A stretch of DNA of 64,000 bases from an uncultured Tenacibaculum sp. (GCF_947502995.1 NZ_CANNBW010000003.1:182730-246729); one strand, 5' to 3'; positions 37,097 to 45,879 are shown, counted from the stretch's first letter. Notes: generated by a model not told the origin, from the sequence alone. Made by a program: numbers and translations.

Positions 37097-38941
37097 TTAA
37101 GCAGACGCCATTTCTTTTTCCTTTTTTCGAACTACAGGAATACTTGCAATTACTTTGGTTCCGTTTCCTTTTGAAGATTCTATGATAAAATTACCATTCA
37201 TCATATTAATTCTGGCTTTTATTTGATTTAAACCAATACCTGCGTCTTCGTCGGAAGCTTGTTCGAAACCAACACCATCATCTTTTACAATAAGGTTAAT
37301 CATTTCACCTTCTTCTTCTAACATGATGTATGCATTTTTTGCCTTACTATGTTTTAAAATATTGTTGATTAACTCTTGAATGATATTAAACACCTTAATT
37401 TCAAAATCTTGTGAGTAACGAAATACATTTAAAATTGCTGTACTAATTTTAATTTCTGAGTTTGAGAATTTTTTCGCCACATCTTTTGTTGCATATTCTA
37501 AACCGAATTTTAATAATACAGATGAAACTAAATTGTGTGATAAATCACGAATTTTTTCTGAAGCTTCAGTAATTATTTGTTGCGTTTTTTGCAGTTCTTC
37601 TGGAATATTATCTCCGTATTGCTTTTGCGTAGCTTCTAAATGCATGTTTGCAGAAGATAATAGTGCACTTACGTTATCGTGCAAAATTTCAGCAATTTGT
37701 TTACGTTCTGTTTCTTTACCATCTAAAGTTGCATTTAAAATTTTCACTTGGGCTTGTGAATTTAAACGTTCTAATTTTCGTTGCTGACGTAATTCATTTT
37801 GTGATAGTTTTAAACTTAGGTTACGTTGGCGTAGTTTATATAAGTTTGCCAAATACAATAGTAATATAGATATTACAACGCCAGCTGTACCTACAGCCCA
37901 AGTTTTTTGTTCTTGCTTAGACTTTTGTACATCAGCCTCTTTTTTAACTTTATCTACATTATTTTCAGCTAAAATTCTATTTAAATCTTTTTTTAATTTG
38001 TCGTCTTTTAAACTATCTCTTATACTATAAGATCTAGTAACAAAATCATATGCTGTATAATCTTTTAAATTATATAATGCCCATGCTATATTATCATATA
38101 ACAATTCTCTGTATCTTATAGCTTTTAAAGATTTTTCATTCTCAAGAAAAGTTAAGGCTTCACTATAAAGTTTTCTTCCTTTTTCAAATTCTTTCTTTTC
38201 AACATGTACAGTTGCCAAATTTATGTATGAAATAGCTATAGACATATTATTCTGTAGCATTAAATTCATATCTAATGATTTTTTTATATAATCTTCTGCA
38301 TTTGACAAATTACCTTCCATCATGGAAACTCCTCCTAATTGAGAGTAAGTTTTAGCTTTATATTCAGTAATCTTATCCGATAAGTTATTTATATCTAATA
38401 TTTTACCATAATAAAGTTTAACACTATCTATTATTTTTTTTCTTCTGTAATATTCTGAGATTTTATAATAAATATCTGCTTTTAAATAATCTCGAGTTTC
38501 AGCATTAGCATCAGCTAATCCTTCATCTTTTAACAGAACTAAAGATTTATTTAAATATTTAAACGCTATTGGCACTACATTTCCTAATGAATCTTTAACT
38601 AGATCTATATCTATTTTTGATAATGAATCTTTGAGAACATTAAAAGATGTTCTATTTTTTACATCTTCTAATAATATCTTACCTATTAATAAATTAATTT
38701 TTGCTTTTAGTGTTTGGTTTTTTATTTCTATTTCTGAAAGTGGTAGTATCTTTTTTAAAGCTTTTGCGTATTCTTCATTTTCATATAGGACATTAGCATA
38801 TTCATATGTATTAACTTCTATACTATCTTTCTGAATTTGATAAATTTTATAATGAGTCAAAGCCGAGTGGGCAGACTCAGCTTTAACTTTCAAACATAAA
38901 AATATAAAAACAAGGGGGACAATATTTTTTACATTTTGCAT
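37097..38941 (-). CDS. TPR-containing sensor histidine kinase of the NarX/LuxR-paired type
   Basis: 614 residues. Signal-like N-terminus (10-21), a periplasmic TPR region (about 40-320), one membrane helix (348-368), a short coiled coil, HisKA_3 with phospho-acceptor His421 in EILHDNVSALL, and HATPase_c (about 510-605; NNILKHS, DDGVGF, GIGLNQIKARI, GNGTKV). Last gene of a leftward operon with a NarL-type regulator and a lipoprotein. The three probably form one signalling unit, the lipoprotein being either a sensor accessory or the output. Confidence 0.9.
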   Translation of the reverse strand: MQNVKNIVPLVFIFLCLKVKAESAHSALTHYKIYQIQKDSIEVNTYEYANVLYENEEYAKALKKILPLSEIEIKNQTLKAKINLLIGKILLEDVKNRTSFNVLKDSLSKIDIDLVKDSLGNVVPIAFKYLNKSLVLLKDEGLADANAETRDYLKADIYYKISEYYRRKKIIDSVKLYYGKILDINNLSDKITEYKAKTYSQLGGVSMMEGNLSNAEDYIKKSLDMNLMLQNNMSIAISYINLATVHVEKKEFEKGRKLYSEALTFLENEKSLKAIRYRELLYDNIAWALYNLKDYTAYDFVTRSYSIRDSLKDDKLKKDLNRILAENNVDKVKKEADVQKSKQEQKTWAVGTAGVVISILLLYLANLYKLRQRNLSLKLSQNELRQQRKLERLNSQAQVKILNATLDGKETERKQIAEILHDNVSALLSSANMHLEATQKQYGDNIPEELQKTQQIITEASEKIRDLSHNLVSSVLLKFGLEYATKDVAKKFSNSEIKISTAILNVFRYSQDFEIKVFNIIQELINNILKHSKAKNAYIMLEEEGEMINLIVKDDGVGFEQASDEDAGIGLNQIKARINMMNGNFIIESSKGNGTKVIASIPVVRKKEKEMASA

Positions 38942-38971
38942 AAATGCTACATTTGTTTTTTTATACTCTAA

Positions 38972-39682
38972 TTATTCCCAAGCATATCTTGGAACTCTCT
39001 TAGTTTGTGCAGATTGACTAACTAAACTTTTAGACATTGCAAGGCTAGATGATTCGTTTATCAAATAATTAACGAAATCAATTTTTAACGGTAGATGTTC
39101 AGCTTTCTTGTATAGTTTTGTAAAAGAAGTGCCATTTGAAACACCTTCCTTTAAATGAACTTCATAGATATTTTCATCTGGATTGTATTTAAAATCAACA
39201 GTAACTCCTTGACGAACTGTAAAATCAAGAACAAATTCTCCTTCACCTAAATACTCTACACTGTAAGTCTGTAAAAAATTTGCATTAATCTCTCCTTTAG
39301 CTAAGATAATGTTTTCATCTTCAACTGTTATCGAATTACGTTGTTCTCCGTTTTCATATACACCTAAATCTATTTTATTATTTTGTAATTCTATATCAGA
39401 TATGTTACTTGCTGTTTTATATGATAATGCATTTTCACTTTCAAAAGCATGTAAATTTGTAGTTTGTGTAGCATCATCTTTCACTAAGTTTGCTTGCGCA
39501 TTTTTAGCTAAAGTATAATCTATTGTATATTTTCCTGAAGCATCTCTGCTTATTTTGTGTGATTGTAAAAGAGATTCGTTAACTCCTTCTACATCAGCAT
39601 TAATCATATCATTTTCTTCTGTGCTACAAGATGAAATTAATGTAGCAACTATCATTAAAAAAGGTAAGTATCTTTTTATCAT
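38972..39682 (-). CDS. Lipoprotein of unknown function in the NarL-type operon
   Basis: 236 residues with lipobox LISSC near residue 19. The remainder is beta-rich (SVEYLGEGEFVLDFTVRQGVTVDFKYN) and ends in KRVPRYAWE. No family is recognised. Lies 30 nt before the sensor kinase and 190 nt after the response regulator, separated from the latter by a G-rich stretch. Confidence 0.7.
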   Translation of the reverse strand: MIKRYLPFLMIVATLISSCSTEENDMINADVEGVNESLLQSHKISRDASGKYTIDYTLAKNAQANLVKDDATQTTNLHAFESENALSYKTASNISDIELQNNKIDLGVYENGEQRNSITVEDENIILAKGEINANFLQTYSVEYLGEGEFVLDFTVRQGVTVDFKYNPDENIYEVHLKEGVSNGTSFTKLYKKAEHLPLKIDFVNYLINESSSLAMSKSLVSQSAQTKRVPRYAWE

Positions 39683-39739
39683 CGTACTAAATTTTGAATG
39701 TTGGATTATATTAAACTTTTATAAAAAAGGTAGTAATTC

Positions 39740-39866
39740 GGGGGGACTACGTTATTTATAAAAAAGAGTGAAAAAGTAGTAGGCTTGACAATACTTCGTA
39801 TAATACAGCTTCTGGGGGGGGGAACATATATAAGGACGGGGAACCTCTATATAAAAATTGAAGGGA
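39740..39866. other. G-rich intergenic tract between regulator and lipoprotein genes
   Basis: In an otherwise AT-rich region the plus strand carries runs of six G (39740-39745), nine G (39814-39822), then four and three G. On the transcribed minus strand these are C runs. The nine-base homopolymer is prone to slippage, and the series could form a G-quadruplex on the non-template side. Confidence 0.45.
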
Positions 39867-39872
39867 GGTCGA

Positions 39873-40532
39873 TTAAACTATATTATTTTTAACAGCATAT
39901 ATTGCCAAACCTACTACATTTTTCACCTTTAACTTTTTGTATAAGTTTCTTCTGTGAGTTTCTATTGTTTTGACCGTTAGGTCTAATTTCTTTGCTATTT
40001 CAGAAGTGCTTAATTCTTGTGTTATTAATTTTAAGACTTCTATTTCTCGTTCTGTTAACGGCTCTGTTACAGAACTGCTTTTAATAGCATCGTCGGTTTT
40101 GGTATCGTTAATATATAAATCGAATAAACTTTCTTTTATATTATCACTGTAATACTTTTCTCCTCGATGCACAGCTTTAATAGCTTTTATAATGTGGTCG
40201 CTTGCCGAACTTTTCTCTATGAAACCTTTTGCACCAAGTGCAATCATTTCATGAACAAGTTTCGGGTCGCTTAAACCAGATAGTATTATGGTTTTTTGAT
40301 CTACGTTTCTATTTTTAAACGCTTTTAAAACACCTATACCATCTAATTTTGGCATGTTAATATCAAGTACAAGAACGTCGGCTTTGTTTTTACGAGCCCA
40401 TTCAACAACATCTTTGCCCGTAAGTGAGTAGCCTTCTAACTCAAGTTGATCTTCTGTCTTTATTAACGCAGATATTCCGTCAATAATAATCTGGTGATCG
40501 TCTGCGATATGAACTTTGATTTTCTTTATCAT
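39873..40532 (-). CDS. NarL/LuxR-family response regulator
   Basis: 219 residues. The receiver domain has DDH at 11-13, phospho-acceptor Asp57 in VLDINMP and a Lys in FIEKSSAS. The LuxR-type HTH at about 150-215 has LTEREIEVLKLI and KTIETHRRNLYKKL. It starts an operon with a lipoprotein and the TPR kinase. A full promoter and two AGGG-N4-CCCT palindromes lie directly upstream, suggesting the regulator controls its own operon. Confidence 0.92.
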   Translation of the reverse strand: MIKKIKVHIADDHQIIIDGISALIKTEDQLELEGYSLTGKDVVEWARKNKADVLVLDINMPKLDGIGVLKAFKNRNVDQKTIILSGLSDPKLVHEMIALGAKGFIEKSSASDHIIKAIKAVHRGEKYYSDNIKESLFDLYINDTKTDDAIKSSSVTEPLTEREIEVLKLITQELSTSEIAKKLDLTVKTIETHRRNLYKKLKVKNVVGLAIYAVKNNIV

Positions 40533-40543
40533 TGTTACATGTA

Positions 40544-40575
40544 CAAATTTATAAGGTTAATGCGTTGTAGCCAAA
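40544..40575 (-). promoter_or_regulatory. Promoter of the NarL-type operon
   Basis: On the minus strand TTTG (40572-40575) is followed after exactly 20 nt by TAAATTTG (40544-40551), matching the Bacteroidota -33/-7 pattern. The predicted start lies just before the regulator ATG at 40532, giving a very short leader. Confidence 0.7.
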
Positions 40576-40597
40576 TTACAAACACCCTGAAAACCCT

Positions 40598-40637
40598 CTC
40601 AGGGTTTACCCTGAGCGTCTAAGGGTTTTCCCTTAGA
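40598..40637 (-). promoter_or_regulatory. Tandem palindromic operators upstream of the NarL-type operon
   Basis: CTCAGGGTTTACCCTGAG (40598-40615) and TCTAAGGGTTTTCCCTTAGA (40618-40637) share the core AGGGTTTNCCCT, with centres 21 bp apart. A further half-like element ACCCTGAAAACCCT (40584-40597) abuts them. They end about 22 bp upstream of the -33 box, a position suited to activation by a dimeric NarL-type protein. Confidence 0.6.
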
Positions 40638-40775
40638 TGGATATTGCGGAGGCCTTTATTTATCTGGTATTAGCTTTTCAAAAGTAGGGATTAAAATTTT
40701 ACTTTTCGGCATAAAAAAAATGTAAAAAAAGCTAGTTGACTCCAAATTTTAACATAATAGTGTTATAACATAAAA
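40638..40775. other. Rest of the intergenic stretch before the DUF4293 terminator
   Basis: Together with the promoter and operators above, this completes a gene-free stretch of about 300 bp (40533-40833). Beyond the palindromes I see no gene, RNA structure or repeat until the terminator at 40776. Confidence 0.5.
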
Positions 40776-40803
40776 AAACCGAGAATAGTATTATTCTCGG
40801 TTT
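40776..40803 (-). terminator. Intrinsic terminator after the DUF4293 gene
   Basis: A 12-bp stem, AAACCGAGAATA with TATTCTCGGTTT, and A/T runs on both sides. Confidence 0.8.
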
Positions 40804-40833
40804 ATTCGCACTAAATATATTAAGATGTTAGGT

Positions 40834-41265
40834 TTATCGTAATCTATCTACTGATTTTACAAGATCTTCATCCTTCTTAATGGCTTTGTTTGCAAACACT
40901 AGCAAAACTAATGTAACAACAGGAATGAACATCCCAATACCTTTCTCAGAAACCGCGGTTTCTCCAGATAACGTTAGAGATAAATATACCAACACCCCTA
41001 ATAAAAAAAGGTTTGTCAAAATATTAAGACGACCTACTACAAATTGCAACTGTCTGTTCTTAAATAAAAAGATAGCTACTACAGATAATATGGCCGATAA
41101 AAAAAATGATACTGGAATACTTTTTTGTAAAAAAGAAGCTGCTTGTAACAAATCTAAAGAAAAGATTGTGCTTTTAGCAGTGCTCCATAAGTTGAATACA
41201 AAAGTTAATCCTCCAGAAATAATTCCGGCTAATAATAGGTATAACGTTTGAATTCTTTGTATCAT
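40834..41265 (-). CDS. DUF4293 membrane protein
   Basis: 143 residues with four hydrophobic segments and the family start MIQRIQTLYLLLAGI. Found beside rho throughout Bacteroidota, divergently as here. Function unknown. A TAAATTTG -7 element on the minus strand (41283-41290) lies about 20 nt before the start. Confidence 0.88.
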   Translation of the reverse strand: MIQRIQTLYLLLAGIISGGLTFVFNLWSTAKSTIFSLDLLQAASFLQKSIPVSFFLSAILSVVAIFLFKNRQLQFVVGRLNILTNLFLLGVLVYLSLTLSGETAVSEKGIGMFIPVVTLVLLVFANKAIKKDEDLVKSVDRLR

Positions 41266-41314
41266 ATTTAAAAATTGGATTGCAAATTTACATTTTCTTT
41301 TTTTAAAAAGAAAC

Positions 41315-41344
41315 TTTGCATATCAAAATATTTATATATATTTG
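41315..41344 (+). promoter_or_regulatory. Promoter of rho
   Basis: TTTG (41315-41318), 18 nt, then TATATTTG (41337-41344) match the Bacteroidota promoter pattern. Transcription would start near 41350 and give a leader of about 110 nt. A hairpin, CTTACTTG (41368-41375) with CAAGTAAG (41379-41386), sits early in that leader. Confidence 0.65.
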
Positions 41345-41461
41345 TCGGGTAAGGAAACCTCACACCACTTACTTGTTGCAAGTAAGCTATTCAAGAAAAC
41401 AAAGATCTAAATTATCATCCCCTTATTTTCAAAAAGATACCTATAATTTAAAAATATTCTA

Positions 41462-43153
41462 ATGTTCGAAATCTCGGATTTAAAAGCTAAAAAATTAGTT
41501 GAATTACAAGAAATTGCAAAGAAAATTGGTTTAAAGAAAACAAGCCAGTTAAAAAAGCTTGATCTTATTTACAGGATTTTAGACACTCAGGCAGAGACTT
41601 CTAAAGAGCAGAAAAAGGAAAAACCTGAACCTAAAACAACTAAACCAGCAGCTGCTAGTGAGAAAAAAGAAGCAGAAAAACCTGCTGCTACTGAAGCAAA
41701 AGCTGAAAAACCTAAAAGAAAACGTATTTCTAAATCTGTTGAGCAAGCAGCTAGTACTGTAAAACAAACTACTAGTGCTCATACGAATACTGCTAAAAAC
41801 GAGCAGAGAAAACCTCAACATTCTAGTAACAACAACCAGAATAACAACAATCAAAATAATAATAGAGGTCAGAAAAATTCTTCGAATGATCAGAGCAATA
41901 AGTCTCAAAATAATCACCAGAAGAATAATAACCAGAATAGAAATAACAATCAAAACAGAAATAATAACAAACATCAAAATAAAAATCAAGGACCTAAACA
42001 CAAGAGCGGAAATCGTTACCGTGACCCTGATTTTGAATTTGATGGAATTATTGAAAGTGAAGGTGTATTAGAAATGATGCCAGATGGTTATGGTTTCTTA
42101 CGTTCTTCTGACTATAATTATTTATCATCTCCAGATGATATTTATGTATCTCAATCTCAAATTAAATTATTCGGATTAAAAACAGGTGATACTGTAAAGG
42201 GAAATGTTCGTCCTCCAAAGGAAGGTGAAAAGTATTTCCCATTAATTCGTGTATCTAAGATTAATGGATTAAATCCTAATATTGTTAGAGACCGTGTTTC
42301 TTTTGAGCATTTAACTCCTCTTTTTGCAAATGAAAAATTCAATTTAGCAGAAAAAGGTAGTTCTTTATCTACGAGAATTATGGATTTATTCTCTCCTATC
42401 GGTAAAGGACAACGTGGTATGTTAGTAGCACAACCAAAAACTGGTAAAACGATGTTACTTAAAGATGTTGCTAATGCAATTGCAGCAAATCATCCTGAAG
42501 TATATCAAATTGTTTTATTAATTGATGAGCGTCCTGAGGAAGTTACAGACATGAAACGTAGTGTTCGTGGAGAAGTTGTTGCTTCTACTTTTGACGAACC
42601 AGCTGATAAACATGTTCGTGTTGCTAATATTGTTTTAGAAAAAGCAAAACGTTTAGTAGAGTGTGGACACGATGTAGTAATCTTATTAGATTCTATCACT
42701 CGTTTAGCTCGTGCATATAATACTGTTGCTCCGGCTTCTGGTAAAATCTTATCGGGAGGTATAGATGCTAATGCATTACATAAACCAAAACGTTTCTTTG
42801 GTGCGGCTCGTAATATTGAAAATGGTGGTTCTTTAACAATTATTGCTACTGCATTAACTGAAACTGGTTCTAAAATGGACGAAGTAATCTTCGAAGAATT
42901 TAAAGGAACTGGTAACATGGAACTTCAATTAGAGCGTAACATTGCTAATAGAAGAATTTATCCTGCTATCGACTTAATTAAGTCAAGTACTCGTAGAGAT
43001 GATTTATTATTAGACCCAAAAACAGTACAACGTATGTGGGTGTTACGTAAATATTTAGCGGACATGAACCCAATAGAAGCTATGGAATTTATTCAACAAC
43101 GAATTAAGACATCGATTAACAATGAAGAGTTCTTAATTTCTATGAATGGATAA
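41462..43153 (+). CDS. rho: Transcription termination factor Rho with a long N-terminal insert
   Basis: 563 residues, longer than the usual 420. N-terminal Rho_N domain ([20 protein letters not shown], 1-45). Then an insert of about 135 residues rich in Lys/Glu/Ala and then Asn/Gln/Lys/Arg ([17 protein letters not shown] and similar). Then the RNA-binding cold-shock-like domain ([15 protein letters not shown]) and the ATPase core with [27 protein letters not shown] and [13 protein letters not shown]. It is the hexameric RNA-dependent helicase that terminates transcription. Such basic disordered inserts are usual in Bacteroidota Rho. Confidence 0.95.
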   Translation: MFEISDLKAKKLVELQEIAKKIGLKKTSQLKKLDLIYRILDTQAETSKEQKKEKPEPKTTKPAAASEKKEAEKPAATEAKAEKPKRKRISKSVEQAASTVKQTTSAHTNTAKNEQRKPQHSSNNNQNNNNQNNNRGQKNSSNDQSNKSQNNHQKNNNQNRNNNQNRNNNKHQNKNQGPKHKSGNRYRDPDFEFDGIIESEGVLEMMPDGYGFLRSSDYNYLSSPDDIYVSQSQIKLFGLKTGDTVKGNVRPPKEGEKYFPLIRVSKINGLNPNIVRDRVSFEHLTPLFANEKFNLAEKGSSLSTRIMDLFSPIGKGQRGMLVAQPKTGKTMLLKDVANAIAANHPEVYQIVLLIDERPEEVTDMKRSVRGEVVASTFDEPADKHVRVANIVLEKAKRLVECGHDVVILLDSITRLARAYNTVAPASGKILSGGIDANALHKPKRFFGAARNIENGGSLTIIATALTETGSKMDEVIFEEFKGTGNMELQLERNIANRRIYPAIDLIKSSTRRDDLLLDPKTVQRMWVLRKYLADMNPIEAMEFIQQRIKTSINNEEFLISMNG

Positions 43154-43180
43154 CATTTGTTTTGACAAAAAATACGACAA

Positions 43181-43210
43181 AAAAAATACCCATTATTGGG
43201 TATTTTTTTT
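43181..43210 (+). terminator. Intrinsic terminator of rho
   Basis: AAAAAATACCCA pairs with TGGGTATTTTTT around a short loop, followed by more T. It lies 27 nt past the rho stop. Confidence 0.85.
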
Positions 43211-43217
43211 GCGTCTT

Positions 43218-43326
43218 ATTAACATATGTTAATTCAACTTATCTTCATATATATTAATTTCATCGACACATTTCCTACCGTTCGTCTAAGGTTTTAATAC
43301 TCAAGAGGATATTTGAGGTATATTTA
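43218..43326 (+). promoter_or_regulatory. Promoter region of small-RNA unit 1 (palindrome, LytTR-like pair, -7)
   Basis: Palindrome ATTAACATATGTTAAT at 43218-43233. LytTR-like half-sites TAATTTCAT (43255-43263) and ACCGTTCGT (43277-43285) are 22 bp apart; they fit the LytTR/AlgR consensus [TA][AC][CA]GTTN[AG][TG] at eight and nine of nine positions. A TATATTTA -7 element (43319-43326) begins 42 bp after the second half-site. No TTTG -33 box is visible, as expected of an activator-dependent promoter. Confidence 0.55.
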
Positions 43327-43331
43327 ATATC

Positions 43332-43488
43332 AGAAGCAAGGGACATATATTTGGTCACAAGCATTTTAATAATTTGGGAGCGATTTTAACATTTTTACAT
43401 TAAATAGACAGGCTCAAATATATTGTCACATTCCCCCGATTGACATATGGATTTGGATAATTTACATTATCCAAATCTTTATTTTTTA
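43332..43488 (+). ncRNA. Putative small RNA, unit 1
   Basis: About 157 nt from the predicted start to the end of a terminator with stem ATTTGGATAAT/ATTATCCAAAT (43451-43476) and T-rich tail. Shares with units 2 and 3 an AAGGGA box near the 5' end, then GCATTTTAATAATT, GGGAGCGATTTTA and CATTTTT. No start codon with a conserved frame occurs across the three units, arguing against a peptide gene. No Rfam family is recognised. Confidence 0.55.
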
Positions 43489-43531
43489 TACCTATCCTAA
43501 CTCTTTTTCATTTTTCTGATAAAACTAAATA

Positions 43532-43616
43532 AATTAACATATGTTAATTTCATCGACACATTAACTACCATTCATCTAAATTTAAAAAAGAAAACAACAG
43601 TTCCACTATATCTTTG
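43532..43616 (+). promoter_or_regulatory. Promoter region of small-RNA unit 2
   Basis: An 18-bp palindrome, AATTAACATATGTTAATT (43532-43549), overlaps the first half-site TAATTTCAT (43545-43553, 8/9). The second half-site ACCATTCAT (43567-43575, 8/9) is 22 bp on. TATCTTTG, a perfect TAnnTTTG, is at 43609-43616, again 42 bp after the second half-site. Confidence 0.6.
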
Positions 43617-43621
43617 ATATC

Positions 43622-43766
43622 ATAAATGAGGGATTATTTAAGTCTATAGCATTTTAATTATTTATTTGGGAGCGATTTAGCATTTTTAAAAAGATAGATT
43701 TAAAGAATTATTACAACCCAACTGACTTAAAAATATGGATAACCAAAAGTTATCCATATTTTTTTG
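43622..43766 (+). ncRNA. Putative small RNA, unit 2
   Basis: About 145 nt, ending in a 12-bp stem AATATGGATAAC/GTTATCCATATT (43732-43760) with T run. The conserved core is GAGGGA, then GCATTTTAATTATT, TTTGGGAGCGATTTAG and CATTTTTAAA. A seven-codon frame after ATG 43625 is not conserved in unit 1. Confidence 0.58.
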
Positions 43767-43829
43767 TTTTATTAAAGCTAACAACAAAAAGTAAAAACAA
43801 CTATTAATCAAAAGAAAAACCAAAAAAAA

Positions 43830-43913
43830 AATTAACATATGTTAATTTTACCGAAACTTAAGCTTCCATTCATCTAAATTTTAAAATTAAAAAAGTACTC
43901 TATTATATATTTG
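43830..43913 (+). promoter_or_regulatory. Promoter region of small-RNA unit 3
   Basis: The same 18-bp palindrome, AATTAACATATGTTAATT, at 43830-43847. Half-sites TAATTTTAC (43843-43851, 7/9) and TCCATTCAT (43865-43873, 8/9) are 22 bp apart. A perfect TATATTTG is at 43906-43913, 41 bp after the second half-site. Confidence 0.58.
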
Positions 43914-43918
43914 TAACA

Positions 43919-44058
43919 TGAGTAAGGGACTATATTAGTTCATTAACAAGCATTTAATAATTTTGAGAAAATTTAGCATTATATAAATTGAACTAAATAT
44001 AGTGGGATACCCAGAAATTATAAAATTTGGATAATGGTTAGTTATCCAAATTTTTTTA
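43919..44058 (+). ncRNA. Putative small RNA, unit 3
   Basis: About 140 nt, ending in stem AAATTTGGATAA/TTATCCAAATTT (44023-44053) and a T run that may also serve the convergent gene at 44067. The 5' box AAGGGA and the CATTTAATAATTTT core are kept, while GGGAGCGA is degraded to TGAGAAAA, so this copy is the most diverged. Confidence 0.52.
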
Positions 44059-44066
44059 TCCTTAAT

Positions 44067-44618
44067 TTAAAACTTAGGGTAAATTACTTTTTGTAACGAA
44101 ACATCAAACTCATTTAAATCTCCAATTAAGTCTACTGGTTTAAAAAAGTTTAATCCAATTGTTTGTACCTCATCTTTACAATCACTTAAAAATCGATCAT
44201 AAAAACCTTTACCATAACCAACTCTATATTTTTTTTCATCTGAAATTAACAAGGGCACAAAAACTAAATCAATAGTTTTTACATCTACTTCTTTTGCTTC
44301 TTCTGGTTCTGGAATTCCGTATTTATTCACGTGTAAAACTGTATCTTTTTCAAAAAGATAGTGTGTTAATGTAGCATCGGTAAAATTACTTTTACTGATG
44401 ATTATATTTTTTCCTTGACTCCTCAGGAAATCAATAATTGGATACGTGTTAATTTCTTTCTGTTTTTCTATTGGAAGAAATATGTGAATATTTTGAACTG
44501 TAGAAAAATCGCATTCAAATATTTGTTTGTAAATATCTCTTTCTAGCGTATCTATAGTTTCTTTAGATAATTCTTTTCTTTTTTCTTTATAGATTTTTCT
44601 TAATTCATTTTTATTCAT
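44067..44618 (-). CDS. 5-formyltetrahydrofolate cyclo-ligase
   Basis: 183 residues. N-terminal ELRKIYKEKRKEL and the C-terminal signature GYGKGFYDRFL near 136-146 identify the family. It converts 5-formyl-THF and ATP to 5,10-methenyl-THF. Its start lies 12 nt after the stop of the oxidoreductase gene, so it may be the tail of the hydroxyproline operon, although its function is general one-carbon metabolism. Confidence 0.9.
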   Translation of the reverse strand: MNKNELRKIYKEKRKELSKETIDTLERDIYKQIFECDFSTVQNIHIFLPIEKQKEINTYPIIDFLRSQGKNIIISKSNFTDATLTHYLFEKDTVLHVNKYGIPEPEEAKEVDVKTIDLVFVPLLISDEKKYRVGYGKGFYDRFLSDCKDEVQTIGLNFFKPVDLIGDLNEFDVSLQKVIYPKF

Positions 44619-44630
44619 GCTACAAAAATA

Positions 44631-45878
44631 CTAAGAAAATCGCTCGACATTAAAAGAGTTAATATTCATACTTGTTTTCTTATTAAAGATAACTTCAGTA
44701 ATTAATTTTCCTGTCGCTGGTCCTAAACTCCATCCCATCATTGCATGACCTGTTCCTACTGTAACGTTATTAAAATTAGATAGTTTTCCTATATACGGAA
44801 GACCATCGGGGGAGCATGGTCTTAAACCGCATTTAGCTGAAGTTTTATCATCTTCATTTATCTGAATCTCATTGTAATAACTTTCAGCAGCGTTAGCAAT
44901 AGCATTTACTCTTTTAGGATTAATCGTATGATTTATTCCTCCTAACTCCATAGTGCCAGCAAAACGAGTTGCATTTTCCATTGGAGTAACAGCTACTTTT
45001 GCCTCTAATAATATAGAAGGAATATTGATCTTAGTTGGTTTTGTTACATCTATTCTATATCCTTTTCCTGCTTGAATCGGAACATTAATCTGTAATTTTT
45101 TCAGTATCTGTTGAGACCAAGAACCACTGGCGATAACGACCTCATCAAATTTTATGAATTCATTTTTAGTTTTTAAACCTGAAACTACATTTGATTGAAT
45201 TTCAAAATCTTCTACTTCAGTATTCTCTTTAAAAACTACACCCTTATCTATTAGAAAACGCTTCATTTGCTGCATAAATTGATGCGGTGTCATATGAGCG
45301 TCCGACAAATAGTGTATTGCACCTTTAATTGTGCCATTCACCGTTGGCTCTATTTCTTGTAATTGTTTTTGAGAAAGATGCTCTACTTTTAAACCACAAT
45401 CAATTGCTTTTTTCCCTACATTCCATTCTTGTTCACCAGCTTTATCCGTTTTATACAACATCAATAAACCTTTATGCTTATAAAAGAAATTAAAATTTTT
45501 ATCCGATTTCATTTCCTCATAAAGCCTTCTACTAAGCAAGTTAATATCTCTAATTACGGGTATTGAAGAGGCTACTTTTTGAGAAGTCGCTGATTTTTTG
45601 AATAACCAAGACCACTGTAAAAAATCATAATTCAATCTTGGTTTTACATAAAATGGACTAGAAGAATTAAACATCCATTGAATTCCTTTGGTAATTATTC
45701 CTGGACTCGCTAAAGAAATAATATGACTCGGAGTAATTAACCCTGCATTTACATAAGAAGCCCCTGAAGTAAAATCTGATTTATCAATCACGATAATCTC
45801 AGCAGCTTCTTTTTGTAAATAATAGGCTGTACAAAGCCCAATTATTCCCCCTCCAATAATAACCACTCTTTTTTTCAT
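44631..45878 (-). CDS. FAD-dependent D-amino-acid (D-hydroxyproline) oxidoreductase
   Basis: 415 residues of the DadA/DAO type. FAD-binding GxGxxG in VIIGGGIIGLCTAYYL at the N-terminus and C-terminal GTGHAMMGWSLGPATGKL. By context it oxidises cis-4-hydroxy-D-proline to pyrroline-4-hydroxy-2-carboxylate, step two of trans-4-hydroxy-L-proline breakdown. It is flanked by the epimerase 1 nt away. D-amino-acid dehydrogenase activity on other substrates cannot be excluded. Confidence 0.85.
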   Translation of the reverse strand: MKKRVVIIGGGIIGLCTAYYLQKEAAEIIVIDKSDFTSGASYVNAGLITPSHIISLASPGIITKGIQWMFNSSSPFYVKPRLNYDFLQWSWLFKKSATSQKVASSIPVIRDINLLSRRLYEEMKSDKNFNFFYKHKGLLMLYKTDKAGEQEWNVGKKAIDCGLKVEHLSQKQLQEIEPTVNGTIKGAIHYLSDAHMTPHQFMQQMKRFLIDKGVVFKENTEVEDFEIQSNVVSGLKTKNEFIKFDEVVIASGSWSQQILKKLQINVPIQAGKGYRIDVTKPTKINIPSILLEAKVAVTPMENATRFAGTMELGGINHTINPKRVNAIANAAESYYNEIQINEDDKTSAKCGLRPCSPDGLPYIGKLSNFNNVTVGTGHAMMGWSLGPATGKLITEVIFNKKTSMNINSFNVERFS

Positions 45879-45879
45879 C

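Noticed and set aside
41579..42001. Long open frames opposite and in another frame of the rho insert
   Set aside because: They reflect the low-complexity Asn/Gln/Lys codons of rho (for example strings of Ile/Val on the reverse strand) and have no independent support.
43622..43645. Short peptide frames at the 5' end of small-RNA units 2 and 3
   Set aside because: They are six or seven codons long, differ in sequence and are missing in unit 1, so a coding role is not supported.
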